From positions 67,001 through 131,000 of the forward strand of contig NC_133287.1 of NCBI RefSeq assembly GCF_005239225.2: a stretch of DNA of 64,000 nucleotides, in the 5' to 3' direction. The translations under genes and the position numbers were made by a program. The notes beneath the pieces are model-generated. The model did no database searches and was not told where the DNA came from. It saw only the letters and a list, made by a program, of their open reading frames with translations. Origin of the DNA: Populus alba (taxonomy: Eukaryota > Streptophyta > Magnoliopsida > Malpighiales > Salicaceae). Below, one piece after another: positions 1 to 11,280 of the stretch; the stretch's first letter is position 1; every line of letters begins with the position of its first letter.

Positions 1-1
1 A

Positions 2-1057
2 TGGTATAGCAAGATAGATGAGCATCTGTCAAGCCTAGGATTTCAGAAAAGTTTGTCAGAGGCTACTCTTTATGTGAAATGTAAAGGAGACAATCTGCTT
101 ATAGTCTCTCTTTACGTTGATGATCTTTTGATCACAGGTGACAATGCCAAGCTTGTTGAAGAGTTCAAAAGGGAAATGATGAAAATTTTTGAAATGACAG
201 ACCTTGGACTCATGGCATACTTTCTAGGAATGGAGATCAAACAGTTAGAAAATGAAGTTTTCATCTGTCAAAAGAAATATGCTAAGGAAATTCTCAAGAA
301 GTTTTATATGGAGGACTGTAAGGCAATGACTACTCCAATGAATCCAAAGGAGAGCTTAAGTAAAGAGGACGACACAAACAAAGTTGAAGAAGGCTATTTC
401 AGAAGCATGATTGGTTGCCTAATGTACCTAACAACAACCAGACCAGATATTCTTTTTGCTGTAAGCATTCTCTCTCGTTACATGCATTATGCTAGTGAAG
501 TGCATCTTAAAGCTGCAAAAAGAGTCATTAGATACATAAAAGGAACTATTGATTTTGGTGTAAAATTCAAGTACTGTCAAAACTTCAAGTTGCTGGGATT
601 TTCTGACAGTGATTGGGGTGGATTAGTGGATGACATGAAGAGTACATCTGGGTACTGTTTTAGCCTAGGATCAGGAGTTTTCTCATGGAGTTCCAAGAAG
701 CAAGAGACTGTAGCACAGTCTACTGCCGAGGCTGAATTTATTGCTGCTACAGCAGCAGTGAATCAAGCTTTGTGGTTGAGGAAGTTGTTCTGTGATTTAC
801 ATTTGAAGCAACAAAATGATACAGAGGTGTTTGTGGACAATCAGGCAGCAATTGCAATCTCCCACAATCCAGTTTTTCATGGAAAAACCAAGCATTTCAA
901 GATCAAATTTTTCTTTTTAAGGGAAGTGCAGAAGGAAGGAGAAGTGAGCCTCATTTATTGCAAATCTGAAGATCAGCTCGCAGACATTTTTACAAAACCT
1001 TTGCCAGCAAACAAGTTTGAACCTCTTAGGCAAAGACTTGGAGTTTGCAGCTCCTAA
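2..1057 (+). pseudogene. Ty1/copia pol 3' part (reverse transcriptase and RNase H), truncated by window edge
   Basis: The frame is open from base 2 to the stop at 1055-1057. It begins with the WYSKID/LGF stretch that normally precedes the copia RT active site. The active-site motif YVDDLLITG is intact near the start. It is followed by YFLGMEI, the GCLMYLTTTRPDI block, and an RNase H domain with SDSDWGG, STAEAEF, and the C-terminal block KTKHFKIKF ... DQLADIFTKPLP. In the common family form this is KHIDI(K/R)..FLR; here KHFKIK is slightly altered. In an autonomous element this polyprotein copies the element RNA into DNA. Upstream gag, protease and integrase would lie outside the window, so element-wide integrity cannot be judged. 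The reading frame seen here has no internal stop, which suggests a fairly young insertion. Confidence 0.93.
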
Positions 1058-1069
1058 ATCATGGAGGAG

Positions 1070-1356
1070 TGTTAGTTGATTGTTTTAGGACTGCAACGTG
1101 TCTAAGTATCAGAAATTATTTTATGCTTTCATTCTGTTTTTAGTTTGTCCTAGTCTTTAGGAAGTGGTTAGTTTGTTGGCACACGTTGCTGTTCATGGCA
1201 CACATTGATGTTCATGGCTTAATTCTTGGTTTCAGTTTTTAATAATATTTGAATTCCCAGTTTGTATTCCCTTATCTACTATTTCTATCTTTCTCCCTTC
1301 TCCATATCCATAAACTTCTACCTCTGTTATACTCCTTTCTTTCTTTAAAACTAACA
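1070..1356 (+). repeat. 3' LTR of the left-edge copia element
   Basis: The 287-bp segment starts TGTTAG and ends CTAACA, a perfect 6-bp inverted terminus typical of copia LTRs. It starts 12 bp after the pol stop and directly after a purine run (atggaggag) that serves as polypurine tract. The five bases that follow (1357-1361, GAATG) are the predicted target-site duplication; its partner lies left of the window. The outer flank is decayed SPIKE1-like coding sequence, so the element landed in an exon. Confidence 0.85.
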
Positions 1357-2201
1357 GAATGCCGTGCAGACACTCAAAACTCCACTGTTTACCTGTAACA
1401 ATGCAGTCTGCCATCAGATAAGAAAATTTTGCTTGGCCATGACAACAAATGTTTGAAAAACATGAAAATATAGAGGAACATCGCAAACAAATCCAAAGGC
1501 AACTCACTTGAACTGCAACACTGCCTTGTAGAATTCTCTGCAAACTTTGGAGACGTGGAAGTTGATCACCTTCAGAGCTGCGGGGCTCCTCGAGCTCATT
1601 TCATAAGGCAGTTGTGCGAGTTTCAATCATTCCAATTGCATTCTCGACAGGTGGTGAGAACTCAAGGGATTCAGATTTTATTACCAAAAGCCTGTTCACC
1701 AGAGCAGGGAATGAGCCTTCAGTCTGAAGAACAGACCAGACCTCCTCTTCCACTGATCTTCCAATCTGCCTCGGGTTTTACCATTTTTTGTAAATGGAGT
1801 GTCAAACAAGAAGTGGTCAAATATGTGTGCACGTGCACGGACAGTTCACGTGGAAAGAGAAAAGATTCTTTCTCATTTGCTTCCTAAATCTTCATCTTCC
1901 ACGACTGGATTGACAGCGGTTATCTGCAGGTAGCAGATTCCAGGCTGCAGCTCTTCTGCCTTCACTTGCCTAGAATCTGAGATAATATGCAGTGTGTGAT
2001 TGCCATCCATCTTAGACTCATAGATACGATTGAGTTTCTCCATTACATCACCTAGCCGTTACGCATCACAGGCCTCTCGGTATACATATTCCTTCCTATC
2101 TAGTTTCCCAAATCTTTCACCACGGAATCCCACCCTTTAATATGTGGCATCAGTGAATGGAATCGGGCTTGATTCTTGCTCCAAAATTGACTCATAGAGA
2201 A
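1357..2201 (-). pseudogene. SPK1: SPIKE1-like DOCK-family GEF pseudogene (DHR2 domain, C-terminal part)
   Basis: On the minus strand the sequence reads as the late DHR2 (catalytic) domain of plant SPIKE1, the DOCK protein that activates ROP GTPases for actin control and cell shape. Recognisable blocks in order are YESILEQESSPIPFTDATY, RVGFRGERFGKLDRKEYVY, MEKLNRIYES, QVKAEELQPGICYLQITAV, FLFDTPFTKNGKT, EDQWKRR, TEGSFPALVNRLLV, and LQSLQRILQGSVAVQ. One exon runs 2201 to 1508, an intron with GTGAGT donor and TTACAG acceptor spans 1507-1393, and the next exon begins VNSGVLSVCTAF at 1392 and is cut at 1357 by the copia LTR. There are at least five in-frame stops (after DATY, at EACDA*, LGSK*, LST*, TAL*) and a frameshift between EDQWKRR and TEGSFP. 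It is clearly non-functional. Identity rests on recall of the SPIKE1 protein and should be strong by search. Confidence 0.88.
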
Positions 2202-4780
2202 CTGGGAGCTCAAAAAGTGTCTTTTTTTCAAAAAGAAGAATGATTTGTTAAAACAGAGAAAAGGACATAATAGAACAAGGATATAGCATCCTAAAAAGAG
2301 AAAACTCGAAAGAGAATGAGCCTTGCAATCCTACTGAATATTTCGATAGACAAAAGGAACAAGATGATCTTCGAAAAATAGCAATGTGTAAAAACATTCC
2401 CCAAACACCAACCCCCCCACCCCAAGGTAGTACACGGTTGGAAAGCTAGGAAAGCCATTATTTATTATAAGAAATGCTTTGAATGGGAATGCTATCCACA
2501 TATTCTACAGCTCCGCATCATACAAGTATTCAAGATCACAGCAAAATAGCACAATACCTACATTCTCTAGAAAATTTTACAACCTTTCCCCTATTATTTA
2601 TGTGTTAATGATGTGTCTCTCTAATGCTCTTTCTTCTTTGTCTCAACTCTGAGCTTAATATGGAAAATAAGCAGCAATTTTTTTTTTTTTAAATATAAAA
2701 GCACATGGAAGAGAAGCAGCAAAAATGTAAATCAATCAAAAAATATTGAATACAACAGGAATCAAATACGAACAAATTCAAACATTTGCACTGGTTAAGG
2801 GTAAAAGAAACACGAATACTACAGAAAACAGGCACAACTAGGTTCCTTAGAGATACTGGAAATGAAAGATATGAGAGAACACTACAAATGAAGTGGTATA
2901 TTTACTGGAAAGAACGTTTATAGGCAGTTATATACAAAGATAACAAAAAATAGAAAAAGAAAATTACAATACACTGGATACTAGCTAGAGTGTTCATAAA
3001 TAATTTATACAAAGATATAGTGAAAGAAATCAATACAAATGAATTACATCTCAACCACGCCTGAAGCGAGTCCTCGGTATAGCTTTCCTTAACTTTATTT
3101 AAATTTGATATTTCAACCACAACAGAGATTCCACTTGAATAACCCAACTTTCCATCCCATGTGATCTTTGCTGCAGGCTCAAAAACACCGTCATGGTGAA
3201 GCAGGCCCCCTAGAAATTGCAGTAAGAGTATTGTTATCAAATAATGGAACAATAGCCCAGGCAAAGGATTCTTTGTAAGGCATAATACGAGATCAGATCT
3301 GCATTTTCTGCTTCTCTCTCTCACTCAAGCGCACCTATTCAGAAAGAGGGAAAACTATGTTATTCAAAAACAAAATTAAATAAGCACCACCCATCGGCAA
3401 CTTATAAAGGATCGCATAGATGGTTGAAAAATATGTTCCATGATTGTACAATTGATTAAGAATGTTTGAAGAGTATGAACTAAAAGGCATAGAAAAAGGC
3501 CTTCAGAGGTAACAAGGTTAGTCCCATGAAAATGAAGAAACACTATAATGTAACGAGTGCGCCTGCTCTCTTAACATCCACTGCTTCTATTATTTGAACT
3601 ATATTACCCTATTACCCTTGAAAATCAATAATGTTAAAAATAACACGTTAAAATGTTCAGAAAACCTTTAAAAATTAAATTTTTTGAGACTGAAAATATT
3701 TAAAACAACATAAATGTATTAAAAATATATTTTTTAAGGTTTTATTATTTTTTTGTTATTATTTTTTTTAAAACATTTAGGTAAAAAATTAGGTAGCAAA
3801 AAAAAAAAAAAAGTTGATGAGTATTATAGATCAAAGAGGGAGAGGAGAGTGGTGTTGAGGAAATTGATGAGAGAAACAAACTAAATCAAAGAAGAAAAAG
3901 ATTATGGAAGATTCTCATGAGAGTGACAGTTTCTTAACAAGAAGATGTCTATCTAGTTGTGAAGGCTTGAGAAGATCACTAAAGAGGAACATGCTTCTAT
4001 CTACAAGAGTTTGTTTAATGTTTGAGAAGATTATTTGATTGTTAATCATTTTTCTATTAAGAGTTAGTTGAAGTTTAAGGATATTCATTTTGTGCCAAAA
4101 AAAAACTCAATTTAATTTGTTTGACACTGATACAAGGATGAACAAAATCAAGTTTATCTGGAAAGACTCAATAACCTTAGCTAATGGGTAGGGAGTTAGT
4201 TACAGTTGCTATTTAGGAAGCAAGTATAAATTGTATAAATAAAAGAGAAGTTGTACAGAAACTATGTAGACAATAAGATTCACGTACTATAATCTCTCAT
4301 TCCCTTGAGTTTCTTCTACTTTTTCCCTGAATTTCTTCTAAACATTAGTTTGTTAAGGAAGGAAGATCCTTAAGGGGGATCTTCAACAAAACCCATTTGG
4401 ATTTGGAGGTTAAGAAAGATAGAAAAAAAGGCAAGCCGCCACTCATAGACAGGCGTTGTAACCTTCACACTTGATATGAGCCCATATGCCGAATTTATGT
4501 AATACTTGAGCTTTTGCATTGGTTCAGATTTGTTCTAAACATTTTGATTAGAAAGCTTGATTACCCTGAGTAAAAAATACATAAATTCTGTATTCATTGA
4601 GCTAAAATTATACATCAAGGCTTTTCATTTACACACTTGTTTGGGAGGAATTGATGCGGGTTAACGAGCACGTTTAATAAAAAAAGAGGTTTCCCAATTA
4701 TGTTTGACATAAAATTAATAAAATGAAGAGGTTTGAGAATTAATTGACAGTGAGTCCATGTTTCGAGACTAAATTGGGTT
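2202..4780. other. Intergenic or intronic sequence, no secure gene
   Basis: AT-rich sequence between the SPIKE1-like pseudogene and the RCC1 gene. It may include introns of the pseudogene. From about 4170 to 4340 there is an LTR-leader-like stretch (a tataaat-type box near 4226-4242 followed by a pyrimidine-rich leader), but I could not find paired ends. One exon-like block at 3055-3209 on the minus strand is listed separately. Confidence 0.5.
3055..3209 (-). other. Unassigned exon-like open block
   Basis: On the minus strand a pyrimidine-rich acceptor ending in CTAG is followed by an open stretch that reads GLLHHDGVFEPAAK, then ITWDGKLGYSSGISVVVEIS and ESYTEDSLQAWLRC. The composition is balanced and protein-like, unlike the surrounding AT-rich DNA. 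A possible donor follows near 3055-3065. I do not recognise the family. It could be a remnant exon of the SPIKE1-like locus or of an unrelated gene, or chance. The frame stays open past the block to 2902, but that tail is low-complexity and hydrophobic. Confidence 0.3.
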
Positions 4781-4787
4781 TCCCAAT

Positions 4788-4794
4788 TATAAAA
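4788..4794 (+). promoter_or_regulatory. TATA box of the RCC1-family gene
   Basis: A consensus TATAAAA lies 114 bp upstream of the ATG at 4908. This predicts transcription start near 4820 and a leader of about 90 nt that is purine-rich just before the start codon. Confidence 0.5.
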
Positions 4795-4907
4795 TCCATC
4801 CATCTCTGTGCTTAAACCCCTTTTCATCTCATTTGCGATCGAAGTCAGCAGAAAACAAGTGAGTGAATACAATAGAGTAGCGGGAGGAGAGTGAAGGTGA
4901 TGATCTC

Positions 4908-7900
4908 ATGACGAAGACGATGTTGCCTAGATGTCTTATGCGGCAACGCCTCACTCTCAACCGCCACTTCTCCTCCCTTCCCAACACAACCAAAGTGCCT
5001 GTCCTCTACAAGAGTCCGCAAATCAACGAGTCAAACCACAACGATACCATAACTCTCCAGCTCTTTTCATGGGGCAGAGGCGCCTCTGGTCAACTTGGTG
5101 GCGGCATCGAAGAAATAAGGCTTTACCCAGCTCCAGTGGCCAACCTTCAGCTACCGCCTTCCTCCTTCACTCTTTCTCCAACCCCAGGCCAACTTGTTGA
5201 CAATAGCAACAAAAAGGGAGTGACTGAGGTGGGCATTTCTTGTGGGCTGTTCCATTCTGCAATTCTTGCTGATGGTCATTTTTGGATGTGGGGCAAAGGA
5301 GATGGAGGCCGTCTTGGCTTTGGACACGAGAATCCTGCTTTTCTACCTACTTTAAACCCTTTTTTGGATTCCGTTCGCTCTATTGCTTTGGGCGGCGTTC
5401 ATTCTGCTGCAATCACTTCCCTTGGCCACATCTTTACCTGGTCATTACTGCACCCCTTCTATCTATTTCCTTCAATAGCAATATTTTTAAGAGACATTAC
5501 TTGTTGAAAAGAAAGAAATAAAAAGATTCAGTCTTTCTTGATCTTGTTTTATTAAAAATAAAGTTTACAGGGGCTATGGCGGTTTCGGTGCTTTGGGACA
5601 CTCTGTTTATCATAGAGAACTCTTCCCTAGACTGGTGGAAGGCTCCTGGGATGGAAAGATACGCTGTATTTCCACTAGTGGCACACATACCGCTGCTGTC
5701 ACTGAATCAGGTTATTCAATCTTTTCTTCATCTATGCAAACAACTAGCAACCATTTTTACATCTCTGTTGCAATATCTGTATATTTATTGCTTGGAGGTA
5801 CATTTCCATGTACCTCGTACCTGTTTGCAAACTGCAACTGAAAAATTGCCTTTTATGCCGCATTGTGCTGTGTGTCTAACCCTGCAATGACCACTTCTCT
5901 ATCTAAATCCTAAAGCCGAGTATAAACATTAGTTCATGTTTGTCTTTTGCTTGCTCTCACACATCTGGTTCCTATTTTGGATACAGGGGAAGTTTATACT
6001 TGGGGTCGAGAGGACGGGGATGGTCGATTGGGCCTCGGTCCTGGCCGGGGTCCAAATGAAGGGGGTGGGCTTAGTATACCCTGCAAAGTAAAAGCATTGC
6101 CCGTGCCTATGGCTACTGTGTCTTGTGGTGGATTTTTCACAATGGTGCTGACAGAGGAGGGGCAGGTTTGGAACTGGGGAGGTAAGAATGATACTTTCGT
6201 TTGCAGGAAGTTCTCTTTCTTTTCTGTGCTACTGCTTGGATACAAGTATCTTTTTTATTTTTAAAATGCAGTGAAGGAGCTTTAATGAAGTAATATCATG
6301 TACTAATTGCCATTGAGTGTTTGAAGGACACTGTCTCATGAACTGTCCTTTTCCATTCAGGTTACTCAGGGATATATAAAATTTTCGTTTCTCACTGCTT
6401 CTACTTCATTCCATTTGTATTTTTGGGCTTCCTTGTGATGATGTGTTAACTTACACTAAATTAAATTAGTTGCCATTCCATTTTTTTGTTGCCTATGTTG
6501 CACATGGCCAAGATTGTATAGGAGAATGCTCCACACATTTTTTTTCCTTTAGTACTACTTCTATGCTCTTACAAAGTATTTATTTATGTACTTTCCTGTT
6601 CTTGAAGTGTGTTTTAAAATCTTGGCTGTTAATAAACAATGTCAGTTACTGTATTATATGCACTTTCTTTGAAACATTTGAGTGGAGTACAGAGTTTTAT
6701 CTCTCGCAAAAGCACTGTATTTTAGGGGCACTGTTATAATATAAAGGTTTCATCTATGAATTTGTTATGTTAAATATGACTATATCTTAAAGAAAAACGA
6801 AGGTGAATGCTTCAATATTAGATGTAAGCTGTCTCTTCATGTGCATGATGCTATGGAATCATTTTTATGCTTGACTTTGAAATAAATTTGCCAAGATCTT
6901 TTTTGAGCAGTTAACTGGTGTGACAGACTGTGCTTTTTGTCATGTTTTTAAATTTGAGTGAACTTTCATTTTCTTCACTTTGCTAGCACAAAAACAACAC
7001 ATTTAAAGTGTCTTGCCCTTTTTCTCAGCAAACTCAAACTATGAGCTTGGAAGAGGTGATAAGGTCGGTGGTTGGAGACCGAAACCAATTCCTAGCCTTG
7101 AAGATGTTCGTATCATTCAGATAGCAGGTGGTGGATATCACTGTCTTGCCTTGACTGGTAAAGTGACACCAAAACTTAATGATTACAGCCACAATTACAA
7201 CTTTTTTTCTTTTTTCTTCTTTATCCCTGCCTCCTTTTAGATTGCATAGCATTTTCTACTATTTCTGATTCTTGATCATATTAGCAGATGAAGGTAAAGT
7301 ACTCTCGTGGGGGTTTGGTGGACATGGTCAGCTTGGCCATTCTTCAATTCAAAGTCAGAAAATACCGGCAGTGATTGATGCTTTGGCTGATCAGCGTGTC
7401 ATTTATATCGCCTGTGGAGGTTCATCTTCGGCAGCTATAACTGGTGAGTTGAGATATGATCTTAAAATGCATTTTCAGTACCTTTTTTTTTAATGCAAGA
7501 GAAACTCTCCAATCCTACAATCTGGTTGATTCTACAAGGTTGCCGCATACTCTTGCCACGAGTTGCCCCTCTGGTAAATCAAAAAGCTGATGGCATTATA
7601 TTACTGTCAGGTTTTGTACTGGCAAGATATGATTCTCACTTACTAGACATACTCTAATTTAACTCTTACATCAATTGGCAGTCAGCATTTGAAAGTGCTT
7701 TGAACTCTGCACTAGTTGGCTTGACTATGATGATGATGGAAAGTCGACGCAAATCTACCTTATTTGTTATTTGGTCCAGCTGCTAACCTATTAATGATTG
7801 CAATTTGAAATTTCTTACAAATAATACCTAGGGCAACAAAAAATGTTTTCTTCACCATTTTATTGAGTGGGTCTGACTTTTTATGCCAGGTGTTGATAAT

Positions 7901-8367
7901 TTGTTGAATAAACATAATTTGATTTTTATGAAGTTTGGGATGGCCTCATATAGAATATAAGCCTACCCAGCAATTTGCTTGAACTTTTGAGCCAGTTGTT
8001 GATGGTGTCTGTCTTCGTTTGTTGGTTGCTTTTCAATATCAGCATGCCACATGTTACCCCTGTTTGGCTAGGTGCTCTTACTAATGTCAGCTGCATATTG
8101 TTTGGAGCGAGGCTTGGAATTGTCTTAACTTCGCGTGTTTTTTGTCTTTAAAAGTGCTGTTGTGGTTTCTGTGTAGATAAAGGGAAGCTGTACATGTGGG
8201 GAAATGGCAAAGATTCTCAATTGGGAATACCTGGCTTGCCCGAGGTTCAATCATGCCCAGTTGAAGTCAAGTTTCTAATGGAGGATGATGGATTGGGACA
8301 GCACAGTGTGCTTTCGGTTTCAGTTGGCGCATCTCATGCAATGTGTTTGGTTTTGAGGTCAAGTTAA
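4908..8367 (+). CDS. RCC1-family protein, seven-bladed propeller, six exons
   Basis: Six exons join in frame to 447 residues: 4908-5440, 5571-5710, 5987-6181, 7029-7157, 7288-7443 and 8177-8367. Their total is 1344 nt, exactly 448 codons with the TAA stop. The product carries seven RCC1 repeats, each with the W-G ... L-G signature: LFSWGRGASGQLG, FWMWGKGDGGRLG, FTWGYGGFGALG, VYTWGREDGDGRLG, VWNWGANSNYELG, VLSWGFGGHGQLG and LYMWGNGKDSQLG. Such repeats fold as a beta-propeller used for protein binding or GTPase exchange; in plants the group includes UVR8 and the mitochondrial splicing factor RUG3. The N-terminus (residues 1-23) is rich in R, L and S, lacks acidic residues and ends HFSS, so a mitochondrial presequence is likely (inference). 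Several splice junctions fall inside the W-G motifs, giving one intron for most blades. The first donor (CTG|GTCATT) is weak; retaining that intron ends the frame at 5505-5507. A second ATG at 4920 is an alternative start. Confidence 0.88.
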
Positions 8368-10390
8368 AGTTGGTCTTGTTGTTCGGAGGCATGTCAACAC
8401 AGAGATTTGTCAATCTTGGATATCTTGCAATATCGAGTAGGCTTGGAATTGATACAAATCTGAGGATGAACTAATTTGAGGATGATTAGCAAATGAAAAA
8501 AATGTGCCATGACATTAAGAAGATTAGCTTGTATTGGATCTTCCAGATTCAAGAGGATGTTCTGCCTCTGTCCGTTGTCTGAAATCCTTGCATCACCTGA
8601 TCTGCTCATCTTTACTTCTCTTTGGTTATTCACAGTCGTGCTTCCTTTGAAACTAACGTGGTTCCTAATTACTATTGAATGAATGAGAAGGCCATGTATC
8701 AACTGAATTCTTTGGTTATGGAAGAGTTCACAATTTTATTGAAGTGGTGGCACAAATGCAAGGTACCTCCATCATCTCATGTAATTCTTGCTATCGTTCC
8801 ATCATGCAAGCATGTTGTCACAGTAGAAAGCGTGATTTCTAGTGAGTTTTGAGGTGGCTTTCATAATCAACTAGCCGCAGCTAGAAATATCTTTTGGGTG
8901 ATAACCGACTTTTCTTGATGTTGTCTTTAGGCATGAGTAATTGCTCCATTTATGCGTTAGAGTCTGCCATGAGACCAATCCATGGAAATTCATTGTTGTT
9001 TAGTTGAAAATGGTGGTAATCGGTCAGTCTGATAGTTGAAATCAATGTTGAAAATTTGTGATTCATTAAAAAAGATAAAATAAAATCGGGGATCAACTAG
9101 GTAGTAGTTTGCTTGCCTAGAAATTTTTTGTAGTTGAAAATGGTGGGATGAGAAGTTCTGAACTATTTTCACAAATCGAACCTATCATGCGAGAACCACT
9201 ACCGCACTGAGAGTAATTAACTGTGCATATCATTATAATATGCCTTTGATATCTAGACAGAGATGATACTTTACAGTAGACCCATCCCTTTTTGACGTAC
9301 ATCAATTCATACCTGCAGAAACAGATCCTTGTTATTTTTAGATTCGTTTCTGGTAGTAGGATACGATCTCTGCTAAAGGAAGAACACTCATGTAAACAAT
9401 ACATAAAGGATCTCTTTTCTCGTGCGTGAACTACTGGTTCTATGTGAAGAAAAAAGGTGCCCAGAATGTTCTAAACTATGATATTACTAGAGATGGACTG
9501 AATGGAGAGAAGATTTTGGGAGCGTTGTCTCTCTTTTGCTTTATAATCGATCCCATGAAGCTTTGAGCGTGCAACAATCAACTGAAAGCCATTTGAAGTT
9601 CCTCTTCGGATGCTAGACAAGGTGCTGATGTTCCCATATGTTGTAGCTGCATATTATCATGCCAAATCATGGAGATAATGCAGCTACTCATCAGTTGGCA
9701 GAAATCCCTCATGAGAATGATCCCCATAAATTTATTTGTTCTGTATGGCTGGAAAGTTTGCAGCGGAAACTATTTCTTCCATGTTGCCCATTTCCCAAAT
9801 TACTTGTTGATCATCAAAAAGCTTGTTTCTGCAGACTGTTCTGTAATATTTTTCTCGAATTGTTTACATATATTCTGTCTGTGCATCAATCCTCTAGAAC
9901 AAAATATTCGTAAAAGCAGGGAGCTTTTTTTCTCAAGACATAGAACTTGGAAATTTTGTGGGCCACTAGTGTTCAGTTTTTCTGTCATTTATTTGGATTT
10001 ACCTCTAATTGCTCATCGAAGCTCCCCTGCACTTGTATTTGCATCCTAAACACTTCATTTTATTGATAAAACGTGGCAGAAAACATATGAATTAGTAAAA
10101 TGATATAATATTAAATTTATTTTTAAAAGAAAAGTCTAAACTTGCCTTTTTCTTTAAATCAAATCCTTTTTAATTTTTCTTTTCAATTTTATTTTTCAAT
10201 ATTTCATTGATCTTGTATTGTTTTTCATAATTTGTTAAAGTTTGCTTTTTAGGCAGCTATTGCCTATCAAATAAACATCTTAATATTTGATAGGTGGTTA
10301 ATTTTATGAACACCTATTTCATTTGAATTCTTTTTAGCTTCTTTTTTTAAAATTTTTTTTTTATTTTCATTTTCATTCTCATATTTTCTT
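8368..10390. other. Downstream of RCC1 gene, no gene seen
   Basis: The first few hundred bases probably contain the RCC1 3' UTR. A 16-bp direct repeat (tagttgaaaatggtgg) occurs at 9001 and 9132. Small open frames around 9659-10049 show no protein-like pattern. No RNA gene or mobile-element terminus was recognised. Confidence 0.5.
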
Positions 10391-10394
10391 TGGT

Positions 10395-11280
10395 GTTCTC
10401 AGGTTAGTGGGTCATGACCTGTTGATGCTTGGGTTTATAGGTATTTGCCTTGGAGTTCTCAGATCGGTAGGTCTTTGCTCGACAATGCTTGGATCAATAG
10501 GTCTTAGTCTGTTGGTGCTCAAGTATGTGGGTATTTGCCTTAGATTTCTTAGGTCAGTAGGTCTCAGATCAATGGTGCTTGAGGTGATAGGTATTTTACT
10601 TGGAGTTTTCAAGTAGATAGGTCTTGGCCTGATGGTGCTTGCGTCAATAGGTATTTAACTTAGAGTTTTCTTGTCGATTGGTATTGACCCATCAGAGCTC
10701 GAGTTTGTAGGTATTTTGCCTTGAAGGTCTTAGGTTGATAGGTCTCGGCTCGACAATGCTTGAGCTTCTAGGTATTTGCCTTGTTGTTCTTGGGTCGGCA
10801 GGTCTCAACTTGTCGATGCTTGGGTTAATAGGTATTTGCCTTGGATTTCCTGGGTTCGTAGGTCTCGACCTGACGGTGCTTGATTTGATAGGTATTTGAC
10901 TTTGAGATCGACACGACTCAACCTGTCAATGCTCGTGTCTGTAGGTATTTGCCTTAGATTTCTTGAGTCGGTAGGTCTTAACCTGTCAATGCTCGAGTGT
11001 GTAGGTATTTGCCTTGGATTTCTTGGGTCAGAAGGTATTGGCATGTCGAAGCTCAGGTCGGTATGTCTCGACTCAGTTGTGCTCTGGTTGGTAGGTATTT
11101 TCCTTGGAGTTTTTGGGTGGTAGTTCTTTGCCTATTGGTGCTCGGGTCTCAAGGTATTTGCCTTTGAGTTTTTGGGTGGTAGGTCTCGGCTTGTCGGTGC
11201 TCGGGTCAGGTTGTATTTGCTTTAAATTTCTTAGGTCTATAGGTCTCGCCACAAAGGTGCTAAGATCAGTAGGTATTTAT
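10395..11280 (+). repeat. 60-bp minisatellite array A
   Basis: About fifteen imperfect 60-bp units, each containing a GGTAGGTCT..., TGGTGCTTGGGT and TAGGTATTTGCCTTGGA core in that order. Divergence between units is high, so the array is old. The reverse complement of the core (CCAAGGCAAATACCTAC) matches the core of the array at 52903-54600. Because 60 is a multiple of three, long frames with a 20-residue period appear on both strands; these are by-products, not genes. Confidence 0.88.

Noticed and set aside
4170..4420. Possible solo LTR upstream of the RCC1 gene
   Set aside because: A TATA-like leader pattern is present, but no inverted TG/CA ends or duplications were found.
5497..6245. Minus-strand and alternative-frame ORFs over the RCC1 exons
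   Set aside because: Shadows of the spliced RCC1 gene, whose exons join in frame with full motifs.
10407..11123. Frames with a repeating 20-residue pattern on both strands
   Set aside because: They are explained by a 60-bp minisatellite; all frames lack stops for the same reason and there is no start-context or homology signal.
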